DNA of 64,000 nucleotides from Pseudoips prasinana (Eukaryota > Arthropoda > Insecta > Lepidoptera > Nolidae). The translations under genes were made by a program, and so were the position numbers. The stretch covers positions 21,837,001-21,901,000 of the forward strand of contig OX621265.1 of the NCBI GenBank assembly GCA_951640165.1. Reading direction: 5' to 3'. Positions 1 through 11,904 of this stretch are shown here, one piece after another; within the stretch, counting starts at the first letter, position 1; every line of letters begins with the position of its first letter. The notes under the pieces were generated by a model. The model did not search any database. It saw only the letters and a program-made list of their open reading frames with translations, and was not told the origin of the DNA.

Positions 1-285
1 TTGGATGGCATCTCCTTCTAATAGAGTGACCATGCGTCGTGGAATTATGCGAATGTTTTAACGCGCCAAATTTAAAATTTTGTTTTTATGAGAATGAATA
101 AACTTACTTTTGAAGTATAATCATACTACCTGTGCAGTGCTTTTAAAGTTACTGTTCACCCCACTGCATACCTAGGTATGCGTATTTGAGATGTTTTCGT
201 TACTTATACTTTCTTTATTTTGTATGCCTCTCTGCAAGCAATATAAATTAAATTATACCAAGATTATTTGTAGATTTTTTAAACG
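1..285. other. AT-rich stretch, no feature seen
   Basis: No open frame, tRNA-like box or terminal repeat could be recognised here. Confidence 0.5.
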
Positions 286-290
286 TTTTA

Positions 291-960
291 ATTTATTTAT
301 TTACGTCGAAACATGGTTTACAGGATGTTTATAAATAGAATGGACAGCATGCTTCGCCGTTAGCACGGCATGTAAATATTACATAAACACAATATTATAC
401 ACAAATAATAATAAACGCTATTTACACTATAAATTCATTCAGTTTATTAAACAACATTATCCAATTTATAAGTCATATATAATTAATAATTTATTGAGTG
501 AATGTCAGAAATTAAAGTAGTAGGTAAGTATAAAATTAATTTTGATTATACAATTCATAAACTGGATGTCATATATACTAATACAGAAATATCATTAATT
601 GTTGTCTTAATAACTATAATCATACAATTCTTTCAGTTCATATGGGCACTTGTCCAATAGCCATCGTTTAAGTTTCTTTTGAAAAACTCTTATGGGTAAC
701 TCTCTTAGTTCTTTAGGTATTGAATTGAATAATTTGATTGCCATCATGCTACTATTCTTTTTATGGAGCGCTGTATTGCACTTTGGTATCATTAATTTGG
801 TTTCATCACGGGAATATTTGTCTATTTTATATAATGAATTTTTGGCTTTGTCAAATAATGACGAATGATTTTTAACAAATGTTCATATTTCTAAAATATA
901 AAGGCCTATTAGAGTTAACAGTTTATGTTCCCTAAATAGTGTTCTACAAGAGTCTAAAGG
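291..960 (-). mobile_element. 3' end of a jockey/CR1-like LINE
   Basis: On the minus strand, 960 to 604 reads as the C-terminal tail of a non-LTR reverse transcriptase, with blocks such as LLTLIGLYILE, FNSIPKELRELP and a terminal KRWLLDKCPY. One stop interrupts the frame after LYILEI. The sequence from about 600 down to 291 is the probable 3' UTR and ends in a TAAA-like tail, seen as TTTATTTATTTA on the plus strand. The RT core is absent, so this is a 5'-truncated dead copy. Confidence 0.7.
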
Positions 961-1440
961 TTAAACGTTTAGGAAATTATATAATTATTTATAGTACAAT
1001 TCCCGCCTAATGTAAGTGTGAGTAGTGGTAGATATTTTGAACAAAGGCAGTAGACTTTCCAAATATTATATATTCGTAATGTATCCAAATAGTTTTCAAG
1101 TATATTATATGTTTTATTTACTTATATTCTTTTTCGCAACAAGTGTTTTGTGTCAGTCGGCTATAGTATTCTAGGATAATTATTGTAATACATATATTCA
1201 ATATAGGTTAGATTGTGAAAATCAGGTAACACTAATAGACTACAGGTCTGATTTTTAAATTTATTCCACGGATAGTACTATACTCACTACCTTAATTGAA
1301 AATATCTTCTAAGTGGCTTAATCTAAACAACTGAGATAATTTTATATCTTTTGTTATTAATAAGAGTGTAGCAATTGTCTATTTCTTACCTCGTAACAGT
1401 AAACAGTAGCCTCGTTTTAGTGTTAGATATAGTGAAATAG
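961..1440. other. AT-rich spacer, no feature seen
   Basis: Nothing coding or repetitive within this window was recognised. Confidence 0.4.
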
Positions 1441-1445
1441 ACAAT

Positions 1446-1690
1446 TATTCATCATCATCATCATTACAGCTTAAATAAGTCCACTGCTGGACAAGCCTCC
1501 CTCAAGAATCATCTTGAGGGGATATGCCATAATCGCCACGCTTGGCAGGCGGGTTGGCGATCGCAGTATGGTGGTCGTAGTACTCAGAAGAAAGCTGCTT
1601 CCCGTCCTCTGGTAGATATTCCCTCGGGCCGACTTCTACGCCCCCCACGGGATAAGATGGGGTGATGATATTCTGATTCTGATATTTGTC
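1446..1690 (-). repeat. Lepidopteran CATCATCAT-ended interspersed repeat
   Basis: The left edge is a run of CAT triplets followed by GTCCACTGCTGGACA, a signature of a very common lepidopteran dispersed repeat. It continues through a GGCAGGCGGGTTGGCGA block and ends near CCCCACGGGATAAG. Related CAT-rich edges occur at 13140 and 18766, where they terminate RTE LINE sequence, so the tail is probably LINE-derived. The minus orientation is inferred from the RTE copies. Confidence 0.6.
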
Positions 1691-1699
1691 GCCGTCACC

Positions 1700-2880
1700 A
1701 CACAGCAGACAATTATTACGTAGGAATAAAATACCTAATATACATTACGACAGGTTGGAAAAATCGTTTGTTGTAAGAGGCAACAATCTCGAGTAGGTAT
1801 GCTTAGTGGCAATAGTATTTTGTGTCAATGTGCAAAAACTCTGAAACAAATGTGAATGTTATTTGTAATAAAACAGTTAATTGCTATATCAGATTATTAT
1901 TTACCGGGAACAATATTCATCCATTTTTGTTTCAATTCCTCGTTTTTGGGAAATCTAGAAAAACGATCCATTAAATACGTAACGAATGGTTACCCTGTTG
2001 CTGAACTTAGCCAAAATATAGAAACATTACAAGATAACAATTACTTGTGAAAAGATATACCACTCCCCAGATGACCCTCACTTTTACACCCTTTTACGCA
2101 ACAAGTTAAAACCATTTTTAAGCAAATTGGAACTGGATTGGAGCACAATACGATAAATAATTTCAAAACAAACATTCGCCATATTTTTTTACAAATTGAG
2201 TGTGGTAAACGTCATTTCTTATAAATACTGCTATTGAATTTACTAAACCCAAATTAAATGTATTTAAAAAGCTATCAAAGAATAAGACATAGTTTAAAAA
2301 AAACGTTGTGTACGTCTTAAATTAATAAAAATTATTTAATTATAGTTATATGAAAACATAATCCTAGGTGTTTGACCAAAAATTCTACTATTTTATACGT
2401 CAAGTAAGTTATTTTTAGGCTGGCCATCTGTTAGACAGGGACAGATTCCAAAACGAGAGCCTCTCAAGTGGTCCGTTTTTTCCTATTGGTACACTACAAA
2501 GAGAAATGGACTGCATCTTAAAGACTTTGAGTTCATTTTACTTTGAACTAAATCTTGGAGTGCGCAATCTTGTTATATTAAATATCTTTGGGACTTATAT
2601 ACCTTAGTCTATGCACGCAATCCTTACATAACATGTCAATTCATTTTTTAATGATGGCCTCTTTTGGATCAGCTTATTGAGCGATATCCGGAGAGTCACA
2701 GAAACGGTGTACATTATTATTATTATTTAAATTGTGTGAATCTGCAATATAAAATGTTTCAGAGAATACATTATATTATACGGAGAGTGTCCCATGTAAA
2801 TGTTCAACTATCAATTTAAAAAAGGCACGCTTTAGACGATACCTCTATAATAATATCTTCTTATTCGATACCTCTACCAC
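1700..2880. other. Unassigned AT-rich sequence
   Basis: Only short open frames without recognisable domains are present. No terminal repeats or polyA-type ends were found. Confidence 0.4.
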
Positions 2881-2889
2881 TATTTAGTA

Positions 2890-3295
2890 AATTGATGAGG
2901 TATGGTTGGTGTAGCGGTAGCGTTTTCAACCGCAGATAACAAGGTCGTTCCTGTTCAAATCCCTGATGAGGCGAAAAATATGAGTTATTTCTGTAAAAAG
3001 AAAAGTTTCGCAATAAGAACCTTTTCTCAGCTTTTCTTTTTACGGCCCGCAGTCTGGGAGTTGGTAGTATTATACCCCCGTGCCTCGGAGAGCACTTAAA
3101 GCCGTTGCTACCTACCTTTTTCCGGTCGTATCGCTAATCGTCCCATCGGATCATGAGAGTGATGGAATAAAAAGTGCCTCTGTGTTTGCGCACACACTTG
3201 TGCACTATAATATGTCCTGCGCAGTTGGCTAGTCTCCATTGAGAGTGGCCGCCGTGGTCGGAATTCAGCCTGGAGGACTTGAAGTATGAAGTATT
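2890..3295 (+). mobile_element. tRNA-derived SINE, family A
   Basis: The head at about 2902-2970 is tRNA-like, with an A-box-like TTGGTGTAGCGGTAG and a B-box-like TGTTCAAATCC. The body carries the family's conserved blocks CCCGTGCCTCGGAGAGCAC, CATCGGATCATGAGAGTGAT and TTGTGCACTATAATATGTCC. The tail GGCCGCCGTGG...GGAGGAC matches the copies at 19318, 30215 and 36478. The B-box is partly decayed, so this is an old copy. Confidence 0.85.
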
Positions 3296-3384
3296 GTACG
3301 GCTGTTGAACAAATGGGCTACAGGTGGCGTCAGTGTCTAACCAAACGATCTGTTCTAATTTAAAATCCAGACATATTTTTCAAA

Positions 3385-3754
3385 CGTTATCAATATTTAA
3401 AGAATATTAGAAATTCCGACAACACAACAGAGATATTTATTATTTAGATGAAACGTGGGTGGACAATAATTTATCTTTCAAAAAGTTTTGGCAATCGTTT
3501 CGTAAGAGTACACAACACAACATAAAGAGCGATTTGTGTTAGACAAAACTAAAAGAGGTAACAACGAATGCAATATTTTCACCTGTAACGGAAGAAAGGC
3601 TCAGGCTAGTTTCGAAAAACATGATCAGAAACTGGAGAATGAGTACTGGGATAAGGATATTATTATAGGAATGGAAAATGCAATGGAAGACTTTATCATA
3701 GAAGTTGGAGAAACTATTGACGAAGAGTCACTAAGTGCTTGTAGCGAGCGATGA
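3385..3754 (+). pseudogene. Deleted DDE_3-type (IS630-Tc1-mariner) transposase relic
   Basis: At 3445-3500 the plus strand reads YYLDETWVDN followed by an FWQS block, resembling the first catalytic Asp region of insect DDE_3 transposases. After a gap, an open frame to the stop at 3752-3754 reads KLENEYWDKD, then AMEDFIIEVGE and an acidic Ser-rich end, matching the C-terminal end of the same family. The middle of the catalytic domain is missing, so this is an internally deleted copy. A fragment of a similar protein lies at 39930-40095. The family assignment rests on recognition, not a search. Confidence 0.55.
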
Positions 3755-3814
3755 TAGTACGAGCTCATTTGATATTTATTGTGATGAATAAAATATTCTT
3801 ATTTTTAATTATTA

Positions 3815-4345
3815 TTAGCTATGACCGCCCTCCGGGGGGTGTGGGGCGCCGGGAAGACCTCTCACGGTCCCCACCGGGGCGTCGGAAGCGATCTCCGATC
3901 TACTGAACACATGCTAGACTAGTAGGGCGAATCGTGGACAACTCCATTACGGCTTTATAGGCATACTGGGTACCCCATAACAACCGGATAATCACCCGTA
4001 TTTGGACACGCGTTAGTGATTCAGAGACCAGTACTGATGACTCCATTTCACCTGGATATTTCCCAGATGGCAGGGACCATAAGCCACTGCAGGTTCCTAA
4101 TCGGCACCTGCGTCCGTGGCCTACGGCGGCGGGGATACAGGTGCACCAGCAAGATCCCCCGCACTCTTAAGAGCATGCGGCATGAACTGTCAACACACTC
4201 CCTCTGCCCGATCTGGCACTGCTGCGACACAGCCCCTGAGATACCGACGCCAAGCGGGGTGAACCTCCGAAACCAGCCCGAGGGGTATGGTCCCCCCACA
4301 TCATCATGTTAATAAGATTCCTCCTATACCGTTAGATGAGTGACC
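3815..4345. repeat. GC-rich unclassified insertion
   Basis: Base composition jumps from the AT-rich surroundings to clearly GC-rich, beginning GACCGCCCTCCGGGG and ending near GCGAGCACCTCCTTAAG. Open frames on both strands overlap and have no domain, so they are composition artefacts. It resembles the GC-rich 3' regions of R1-clade LINEs, but no RT is visible to prove it. Confidence 0.4.
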
Positions 4346-4439
4346 GGCGAGCACCTCCTTAAGAAGGTATAAAATATAAGCTTAAAATATTCTGATTCTA
4401 TAATAATAATAATACAATAGTTGTAAATTTTCTTACTAG

Positions 4440-5860
4440 TACTCTCATAATCAAATCAAATTGTACCAACAGTTGCACTTAATGCGAAAATATTAGATTT
4501 AGTCCCATCGACCGTATTTTTGGGATTGACACTTGATTCAAAATTGCAATGGGGTCCTCAGATTGAAAAGTTAGCAGGTAAATTAAGTTCGGCTTCCTAT
4601 GCTGTCTGGAAAATAAGGCAATTGTCAGATGAACAAACTGCTAGATTAGTGTATTTCGCGTACTTTCATAGCATTATGTCGTATGGCATTCTGCTGTGGG
4701 GTTCGGCGGCTGACATAGGTGCTATTTTTGTATTGCAGAAAAGAGCAGTCAGAGCCATTTATGGTTAGGCCATCGCGATTCTTTGCGAAATTTGTTTAAA
4801 GAAATAAATATACTTACTGTGCCATCGGAATATATATATCAGAATATAATGTTTGTTAGAAAAAATATTGATAATTATAAAAAGAAAAGTGAACTGCATA
4901 ATATAAATACTAGGAATAAAAACAAACTAGCCATGCCAGGCTTTAGAGTAAGCAAAACTAATAAATCATTTTTAGGAAATTGTATTAGGTTTTATAACAA
5001 GCTTCCTTCTCAAATTACTGATCTGCCTGACACAAGTTTTAAAACACATATTAAACGTATACTTATGGCTAGGGGTTATTACACCACTAAAGAGTACATC
5101 GATGACAAAGACGTCTGGCTCTCACTTCCTACCTGCACATTGCTCGCTGGAGATCTTGTAGCCATATAGACATGACTGATCTGCTGTGTTACGTGAACTA
5201 TCTGTAAATGATTGCTATCATATACTTAATTTAAAATATTGACTCTGTCTCAAAATGAATAATGTTATTGTTTCGAAGTTTTTCTTTTGTATACCTAAAT
5301 ATAATCTAAAATAATAAGCATTCAGACAACCGATCGAGCATATATTGTGTTTGCCTACTAAATAATTACTCTAATTGGACCAAATCCCGTGTTCATGCCC
5401 GCTTGAGTATGTTTCGCCGGACCGTCTCAACTGGGTCGTGTTGAAACCGGTAGTAGATGAACCCACTGAGTTTGTTTCGCTGGGTCTTCTCAGTTAGGGC
5501 GCATTGGATCCGGTGGTAGCATTAAAGCGCGACCGTCGTTATTAACACAAGGTCCGTCATAATAATAATACCTTTAATACTGACAGAACCATTGACAATA
5601 TGTAGGAAAAATATTAGACTTAAACTAGATAATTAAACATAATCTCTTGACAATAACTTGATACGAGCTAGCTAAATATCATTTCTGTAATAAAATAAAT
5701 TTTATAAATGTTTTCATACAAGATGTACCTAAATATCTATGTTACTAGAAATAATATCTAATGTATACAACTATATTACTACAAACATGTTCTGACTATT
5801 TACAAGCGCTTTTTTAAAGTCTACGTGAATAAAAACCTTTTTTATTTTATTTATTTTTAT
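4440..5860 (+). mobile_element. LINE-alpha copy 1: RT C-terminus plus long 3' UTR
   Basis: From 4460 to 5169 the frame encodes the C-terminal third of a jockey/CR1-like RT: FLGLTLDSKLQWG, then SIMSYGILLWG, LQKRAVRAIYG, and after a frameshift at about 4768 FYNKLPSQITDLP and ARGYYTTKEY. The 3' UTR from 5170 to about 5860 contains the CCGGTAGTAGATGAACCCA and GACCGTCGTTATTAACAC blocks and ends in a TAAAA-type tail. The same sequence recurs inverted at 56885-58290, with only scattered differences. Pieces of its 3' UTR recur at 22383, 26605, 26988 and 37735. Confidence 0.85.
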
Positions 5861-5924
5861 TTATAAAAATTATTTAAATTTTACTTGTCTGGCTATCAAC
5901 AATGTTGAAAGTAGTATAGTAATT

Positions 5925-6175
5925 AGTGCCCGTGTACCACAATATTTTTGATAAGGCAGGGGGAATGCCTACACCGGAGCAGCATACCCGCGTTCCCGGG
6001 ACTCCCCCATCGGGCGCCAAGAGAAGTCCACGGCAGGTAGGTTTAGTCGGTGCAAGTCCGACATACCCACCCACAGACACTTTTTGGGGGTGGCATGCAA
6101 AGGTATTGCCCTTGCCTTGTACGCACCAGCAAAAAGTGTCTTCGCGTGACTCGCACACTCGCACACAATAGCCTA
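5925..6175. repeat. GC-rich unclassified insertion
   Basis: A discrete GC-rich block between AT-rich flanks begins near GGCAGGGGGAATGCC and contains CACTTTTTGGGGGTGG. It follows LINE-alpha copy 1 by about 65 bp. No coding domain was recognised in any frame. Confidence 0.35.
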
Positions 6176-6439
6176 AACTAAATAAATTTAATTCATTTTC
6201 ATTTTACGTATAATATTATTTTGTAAGGTACGTGGAAAAAAATATTGGTTACGTATCTACGTGATGCTACGAATGTTTTTAAAGTATCGATACCTAATTA
6301 CTAAGTAGAGTATTTTACCATTACTAGTAGTAACGCTTTTAACTATCATTGAAAAATGTGTGACAGGTGCGCCTAACCTTCGAGTAAATTCTCGAAGCGC
6401 CAAACGGATTCTCACATTCTCAAATCTCGCCTAACGTGT

Positions 6440-6760
6440 ATTATCTTTGTTTCTCGCCGTTTTTGTTGGCAAATGTACTCTGTGGTTCTTCTTCTTTTTC
6501 GATTATGATATATGATTACAATTCGATTTTGATATATGATTTATAAGTTTCGAGAATTGAAAAAATATGTGGTCCAGAGAACTCTCATCCAACCCACACT
6601 CACAAAGTGATGAATTCCGAACCCGAATTTTCCGAAGGAAAACAGGTACAATGACGTAAACAGAGTCTGCAAAGAACGGATGTAACGGTTTTAGTTGTCT
6701 AGATCGTGAAATAATACCCAATTTGAGGACTTTGAGATATTTTCCTGCACAAAACCTTTC
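6440..6760 (-). mobile_element. LINE C-terminal zinc-knuckle/RNase H fragment
   Basis: The minus-strand frame 6721-6503 includes SLCECGLDESSLDHIFF, the Cys/His-rich end found in R1-, I- and jockey-related LINE proteins with an RNase H tail. The frame opens nowhere near an RT, so only the 3' coding end remains. A stop ends the frame at 6503. Confidence 0.6.
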
Positions 6761-6764
6761 GTAT

Positions 6765-7265
6765 TGAGGATTCAGAAAAAAACTATTTTGTTTTATCTGT
6801 AGGGGAAAATGATAAAAACCCCTTTTACATTTTATCTGAAACCTGTACTGTACTCACATTAAAAAAGAAATCTAAATTAATTGTTCTGAATGTAAACTAC
6901 AATAGCTATTTAAATGAATATTAACTAAATAATATGCTTAAAAATATGTGTAATAATTCGTTGAATTGTAGTTATATTGAATGTACTGGTTGGTCTAAGT
7001 TTTAATATCTAGTAAATGTTTGTCACGTCAATGTGTGTATTAACATTCTTCTGGATTCTCATAGTTATGGTAGAAAATTTATTAAAAACATTAAAGCCAT
7101 TGTAAATATGCGATGAACAGCTCAAAATGTGCACATTACAAATAAATTCTAAAATATATATTCCGAGCCCAAGAATATTTTTGAGGTTGTAAAAAGAGGC
7201 ACGATTCCTTTTTAATTTAAGAATATCAATAAAAGTAACCAGGTGACTTAAAAAGTAGAAGTTGA
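6765..7265. other. AT-rich sequence, possible LINE 5' region
   Basis: No domain is visible. Because an endonuclease frame of a + strand LINE begins at 7266, part of this may be that LINE's 5' UTR or the cap of an ORF1 remnant, but nothing in the sequence proves it. Confidence 0.3.
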
Positions 7266-7905
7266 AGCCAATAAAAAAACGCCTACACCATTTTTTCGTG
7301 ACGAACAATAAACAGCAAGTGACATCTCTTTTTCACCAAAATATAGCTGGTTTACTAAACAAAATAGAACTTATCGAAATTTGCGTACAAGAGTTAATTG
7401 AAAATGGACATGACATTCGTTTTTTATGTTTCAGTGAAACTTTCGTTAAAGCGGGTGACGAATAATATATTAAATTAGAACATTATAATGTTGCTTCAAC
7501 GTAATGTAGGTCAAAGGAACGACGTGGAAGAGTATGTATTCTCATAAAAAAAATTGACGAGTACAGAGTTATAAAACTGTGTAACGAAATATCAATAGAT
7601 AGGGTATTTGAGTGCTGTGGTATTGAGATCCTGAGTTACAAATGTATAGTTTTATGCATTTATAGAACACCTAATTCATCCGTATCATTATTATTTAACA
7701 AGTTAGATATACTACTTAACAAATTAACGTATAAGCTTGGTAAACAAAAAATAATATTATGTGCAGACCTTAACATTGACACACTAAAAATAATAATACT
7801 TCAGATAATTTAAAAAATTTACTGTACAACTATAATATTGAACTTCATATTAAAGAACCAACTAGACTGCATACTTGTATTAACCATATAGCCAGCTAGA
7901 TAGGC
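7266..7905 (+). pseudogene. LINE endonuclease domain, host LINE part 1
   Basis: The frame reads LFHQNIAGLLNKIELIEIC, then FLCFSETFVKAGDE, and after a stop continues as ERRGRVCILIKK, CIVLCIYRTPNS and ILCADLNIDTLK. These are the opening, SETF/SETW and RTP blocks of an apurinic-like (EEP) endonuclease of a jockey/CR1-type LINE. Stops and frameshifts make it non-functional. The matching RT begins at about 8690, so the element is split by the insert at 7906-8690. Confidence 0.75.
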
Positions 7906-8690
7906 CCAGGTAGAATTAAAAGTGGACTGTATAATGTTTATAGGTATAATTGATGAAAAATGTTTTGCGATCGTTGTCGCGTTGTTCAACGTAGTGAGTG
8001 AGTGAGGGCGCGCGGGCCGTCGCCGAGCCGCTGCACTACCGCGCCGCCCGCTCCCCTCTCTTGATGATGTAGGTGTGTGTCTTAGGTGTTAACGTGTGCG
8101 TTAACACCAGCAACATAAAGAAGTGCCTGTATCAGTAGTTTGCACATTTTTTATTTGTCGTACCACAATACTTGTCAATCTATTAAGTTTTCCATAGTTA
8201 GACAAAAACCACGTATGAAATTCAGGCATGTAATGAGAAGAAACTACAGTAAAGTAATTATTTAAAAAAATATAGTGTATAACAGAGTATAAACGGTCAC
8301 CGTAGCCTAGTTGGTAGTGGTCCTGGGTTCGAATCCCGGTAAGTGCAAATATTGTGTGATGAGCACGAATATTTGTTTCTGAGTCATGGATGTTTTCTAT
8401 GTATATAAGTATTTATCTATCTATATAAGTATTTATATCGTCGCCTGGCACCCATAGAACAAGCTTTGCTTAGTTTGGGGCTAGGATGATCTGTGTGACA
8501 TTGTCCCGAGATTTTATTATTATTATTATATATCGTGGGAAACCGAAATAGATGACATTACTTATAATGACATCTACGATCGCTTTCATGATTTATTTTG
8601 TCTATTTTATCTTTTTATCTTTGTTTTCCACTGTAAAAATATAAATTAGAATTTATATTTTTGCAGTGCATTTAGATTAGAATTGCCGAA
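7906..8690. repeat. Insertion separating LINE EN and RT halves
   Basis: Between the last endonuclease block and the HAPKWITKGL start of the RT linker lies about 0.8 kb of unrelated sequence. It includes a GC-rich patch at 7970-8055 (GCGCGCGGGCCGTCGCCG) and the complete SINE B at 8284-8530. The GC-rich part is unclassified. Confidence 0.5.
8284..8530 (+). mobile_element. tRNA-derived SINE, family B
   Basis: The head CACCGTAGCCTAGTTGGTAG is an A-box-like tRNA start and GGGTTCGAATCCC is a perfect B-box. The body holds ATATTGTGTGATGAGCACGA and GAGTCATGGATGTTTTC. The tail has GCTTTGCTTAGTTTGGGGCT and TGTGTGACATTGTCC, ending in an ATT/TTA repeat. Other copies are at 11510 (tail only), 17138, 35085 and 37360. 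The region between boxes A and B is shortened here by about 20 bp relative to the other copies. Confidence 0.9.
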
Positions 8691-9990
8691 CATGCTCCCA
8701 AATGGATTACAAAAGGATTAAGAATGGCTAGTAAAAATAAAAGAATACTTAAATATAATTACTATATAAATAAAAACATATTAAATAAGACAAAATACAT
8801 TAAATATACTAAGACATTAAAATTCTGTGTCAACTGGTCTAAAAAAATATTAATGTTAAACATATCATGAGGGCAAAAAATAAAAGTAAGGCAACTTGGG
8901 AAATTATCAATAATTACGAATATAACAATACACAAACCAATAAGATTGAATGTATTAATTACATTTGGAATAAAAATCGATAAACCTTTGGATATTGCTA
9001 ATAAATTTAATCATCATTATATAAACGAATCAAATAATAATTATAATAAACATAAAAACTCATCTATTTTTCTTAGTTCGTGCTCAGTTACAGAAATTAA
9101 ACGAATTATCTTATCCCTTAATAACACAAAATCTGTCGGTTATGACTCTGTTTCCACCGATATTCTAAAAACTTGTGTAGAGGAAATTGCACCTATACTA
9201 ACACATTTGATAAACCTCTCTATACATGGAACATTCCCTGATAAATTAAAAACGTCCATAGTCCACTTTATAAAAAAGGTGACTGTCAAGAAATTAACAA
9301 ATATAGATCAATAACGCTCGTACCTATACTGTCCAAGATTTTTGAAAAAGCGATGTATACTAGAATTAATAAGTTTATTACAAAATATCATATACTTAGA
9401 CATGAACAAAATGGTTTTCAGAAGTCTATGTCTACCACATTTGCTATATTTTCATTGGTGCGTTGTGTTACTGAGTAGGTACATAAACAATAGGGTTCCT
9501 GTAATAGCTATCTTTTTTGATATGACGAAAGCTTTTTATACGCAGAACATAAGAGACTAATACAAAAATGCGAAAAGTATGGACTTAGAGGTTCAGCTCT
9601 GCAATGGATGAAAACCTACTTGACTAATCGAAATCAATATGTTGAAGTATCACATATAGACAAAAGCGAGTTGAAATGCTGTAGATCTTCATACTTACAA
9701 AATAAATCAGGGGTACCTCAGGCGAGTGTTCTAGGACCGTTACTTTTTCTCTAATATATAAACGACCTACCCCTACAACTAATCATCCAACTATACTTTT
9801 TGCCGACGATGTATCCATCATTATACCCCATATCGATAAAAGTACTGTATATGACCAAGACATAAATGCAAATGTTGAATTGATTACATCATGGCTAGAT
9901 GATAACCACCTTCAAGTGAATACTACAAAAAAAATATAGGTACTTATTCAATTCAAAAACTATAAAACACAGTCACAAACTCTTGTCATT
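8690..9990 (+). pseudogene. LINE reverse transcriptase, host LINE part 2
   Basis: The sequence reads WITKGLRMASKNK, then SVGYDSVSTDIL and HLINLSIHGTFPDKLKTS, and across frameshifts YRSITLVPILSKIFEKAM, KYGLRGSALQWMKTYLTN and VPQASVLGPLLF. These are the linker and RT fingers/palm blocks of a jockey/CR1-like LINE in the same order as in the functional family. At least four frameshifts or stops occur, including one in the region of the catalytic FADD, which reads FLPTM in the shifted frame. It continues at 10441 after a nested insertion. Confidence 0.8.
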
Positions 9991-9995
9991 ACATG

Positions 9996-10440
9996 TCGAG
10001 ATTAAAAATTGGTACCTAGATGTCCCCGAAACATTTTTTTAGGAATTACAACATACATTCTTTCAAAAATCAAGTTGTCAATACCTGTAAGAAATTTACG
10101 TAAAAATCTCTTGTTACACTGTCCTCCATGCCACACCAATTTTAGAGTCAACAGCTTTCTGCCTAGAGTATTCAATGAATTTAACAAGTTAAATGGTGGC
10201 AGTCGTTTTGATTTTATTGATCTGGTTACTACTAGCAAAAATTCTACCAGATCCAAAGTAACTAGATATTTCATTGAAAATGTATAAATGTTTGTATAGC
10301 ACTATTGGCTCAATCTTTTAAAACCATTTGTAGAATTAAAATTTGGTTAACTAGTTGTGGAAGCTTGTTATTGGCATTTACTTACCAAAATTTGTAACCA
10401 ATTGTATGTAGCTTCCCTAATAAAATAAAAATAAAATAAA
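9996..10440 (+). mobile_element. Second LINE 3' end nested in the host LINE
   Basis: An open frame 10009-10287 encodes a different LINE tail, with NLRKNLLLHCPPCHTNF, NSFLPRVFNEFNKL and a terminal TRYFIEN. A 3' UTR follows, ending at about 10440 in an AATAAAATAAA-type tail. The host LINE's own C-terminal coding resumes immediately after, so this is a 5'-truncated insertion within it. No target duplication was clear. Confidence 0.65.
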
Positions 10441-11235
10441 CAATCGACCAACATGTTAATTGGAAATCTCATGTTAGAAATATTTGTACAAAGATTAATA
10501 AATTTGTATACGCACTTTGAAAACTCCAAAATGTGGCTAGTCCAACGGCTGCACGTACTGCTTACTATGGCTACGTAGAGTCTGTCTTGAGGTATGGCGT
10601 ATTATTATGGGGTAACTCTACTGATGACAATAAAGCATTTATTAGTCAAAAGAAATGTGTACGTGCGCTTTGTAATGTTGTAGCTTTTAAGAGGTCCTAC
10701 CTCTTGAGAGCTGTAGGTCACTATTCAAAAAATATAATTTTAACTTTGACATCATTATATATATTAGAGATTTGTGTCTTTGTAAAAATAACCCAAATCA
10801 TATTCAATCTGCACAAAATAAAAATGCGGTTATAGCAAAACGAGATCCAAGTCGTTTATTGATGCCATCTTGTAGGACAACTCTGTTTCAAAGGAATTGC
10901 TTTATAATTTGCATTAAAGTGTGTAATAAAGTTCGAAAGGGAGTTCGAGAGCTTCCACTAATACAAATGAAAAGAGCACTAGTGGGTTTTAAGAAATGTT
11001 TTTTATAATTTAAAAGAATTGTTTGATTATAGGATATGTTGATATTTATTTTATAGTGACTACGACATTATTTTTTTTTTTTTATGTAAGTCTGTTAGAA
11101 TATTATAATTAATGTTATGATTTGATAAAATTTCGCATGCCATTGTCGACAAAATATGTGAAACTGTAATTGTGGTGACTATAAAATTTTGTCTGTACCA
11201 TATTTCGAGCGAAATAAAGATTACTTACTTACAAC
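10441..11235 (+). pseudogene. LINE C-terminus, host LINE part 3
   Basis: The frame resumes with IDQHVNWKSHVRNIC, then VESVLRYGVLLWGNST, AFISQKKCVRALCN and SLYILEICVF, and after a frameshift RDPSRLLMPSCRTTLF and KVCNKVRKGVRELP. This is the thumb and C-terminal tail expected after the RT at 8690-9990. The 3' UTR ends near 11235 with GAAATAAAGATTACTTACTT. Together 7266-11235 is one dead LINE carrying two insertions. Confidence 0.8.
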
Positions 11236-11509
11236 TTTCTTATATCTGAAAAGGTATATTGGATTAAATTGAGTAATAAAAGCTACCCTTCCTCCTTCTC
11301 CTTCAACTCTGACTGACGTGTCTGACTGACATTAGTGACATTTGGTCTGGTATTTTGTTTGACAAATCATTGTCACTATTTTTCTTTTGTGAATTGTTAT
11401 TGTTTGTGAGTGTTTATACATTGTGGTACGTAACTTTTACTGTAATACGTGTTTATTGAAATTATTATTTAATTATTATATCATTATTATTAAATTATTA
11501 AATTATTAT

Positions 11510-11615
11510 GTATATCGTCGCCTGGTACCCATAGTACAAGCTTTGCTTAGTTTGGGGCTAGGATGATATGTGTGACATTGTCCCTAAATATTATATTATT
11601 ATTATTATAATTATT
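11510..11615 (+). mobile_element. SINE B tail fragment
   Basis: Matches the 3' third of family B (TATCGTCGCCTGGTACCCAT through TGACATTGTCC, then an ATT repeat). The tRNA-like head is missing. Confidence 0.8.
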
Positions 11616-11904
11616 TATCACGTAGTGGACACGGATAAACCCCCTAAGCGAGGGGTTGGATCTTCATGTGGACATGATCACACAGCTGTTACCAGCAGCC
11701 TCTGAGTAGAGGAAACCTGCTGTATATTGTGTGAGGGCAATCGTTTTGCTAATAGCAAGGATTGTCGGGAGTACAAGAGACAGGAAAATAAAGTCCACTA
11801 TGGCAGAAATAGCTATCATCTCATATGTTGAAGCTAGTAAAGCTATAGGTAGTCGTAATATATATTATATGTTTAATTTGTTTAGTATATATTATATATA
11901 TTTA
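11616..11904. other. Unassigned sequence
   Basis: A short moderately GC-rich piece (CCCCCTAAGCGAGGGGTTGG) forms a possible small hairpin. The rest is AT-rich. Nothing is recognised. Confidence 0.3.

Noticed and set aside
4016..4312. 98-codon open frame in the GC-rich block
   Set aside because: Overlapping frame on the other strand of similar length and no domain; composition artefact.
5874..6171. Overlapping 81-96 codon frames on both strands
   Set aside because: GC-rich repeat with open frames in several directions and no recognisable protein.
8290..8340. tRNA gene at SINE B head
   Set aside because: Too short between the boxes and followed by the SINE B body.
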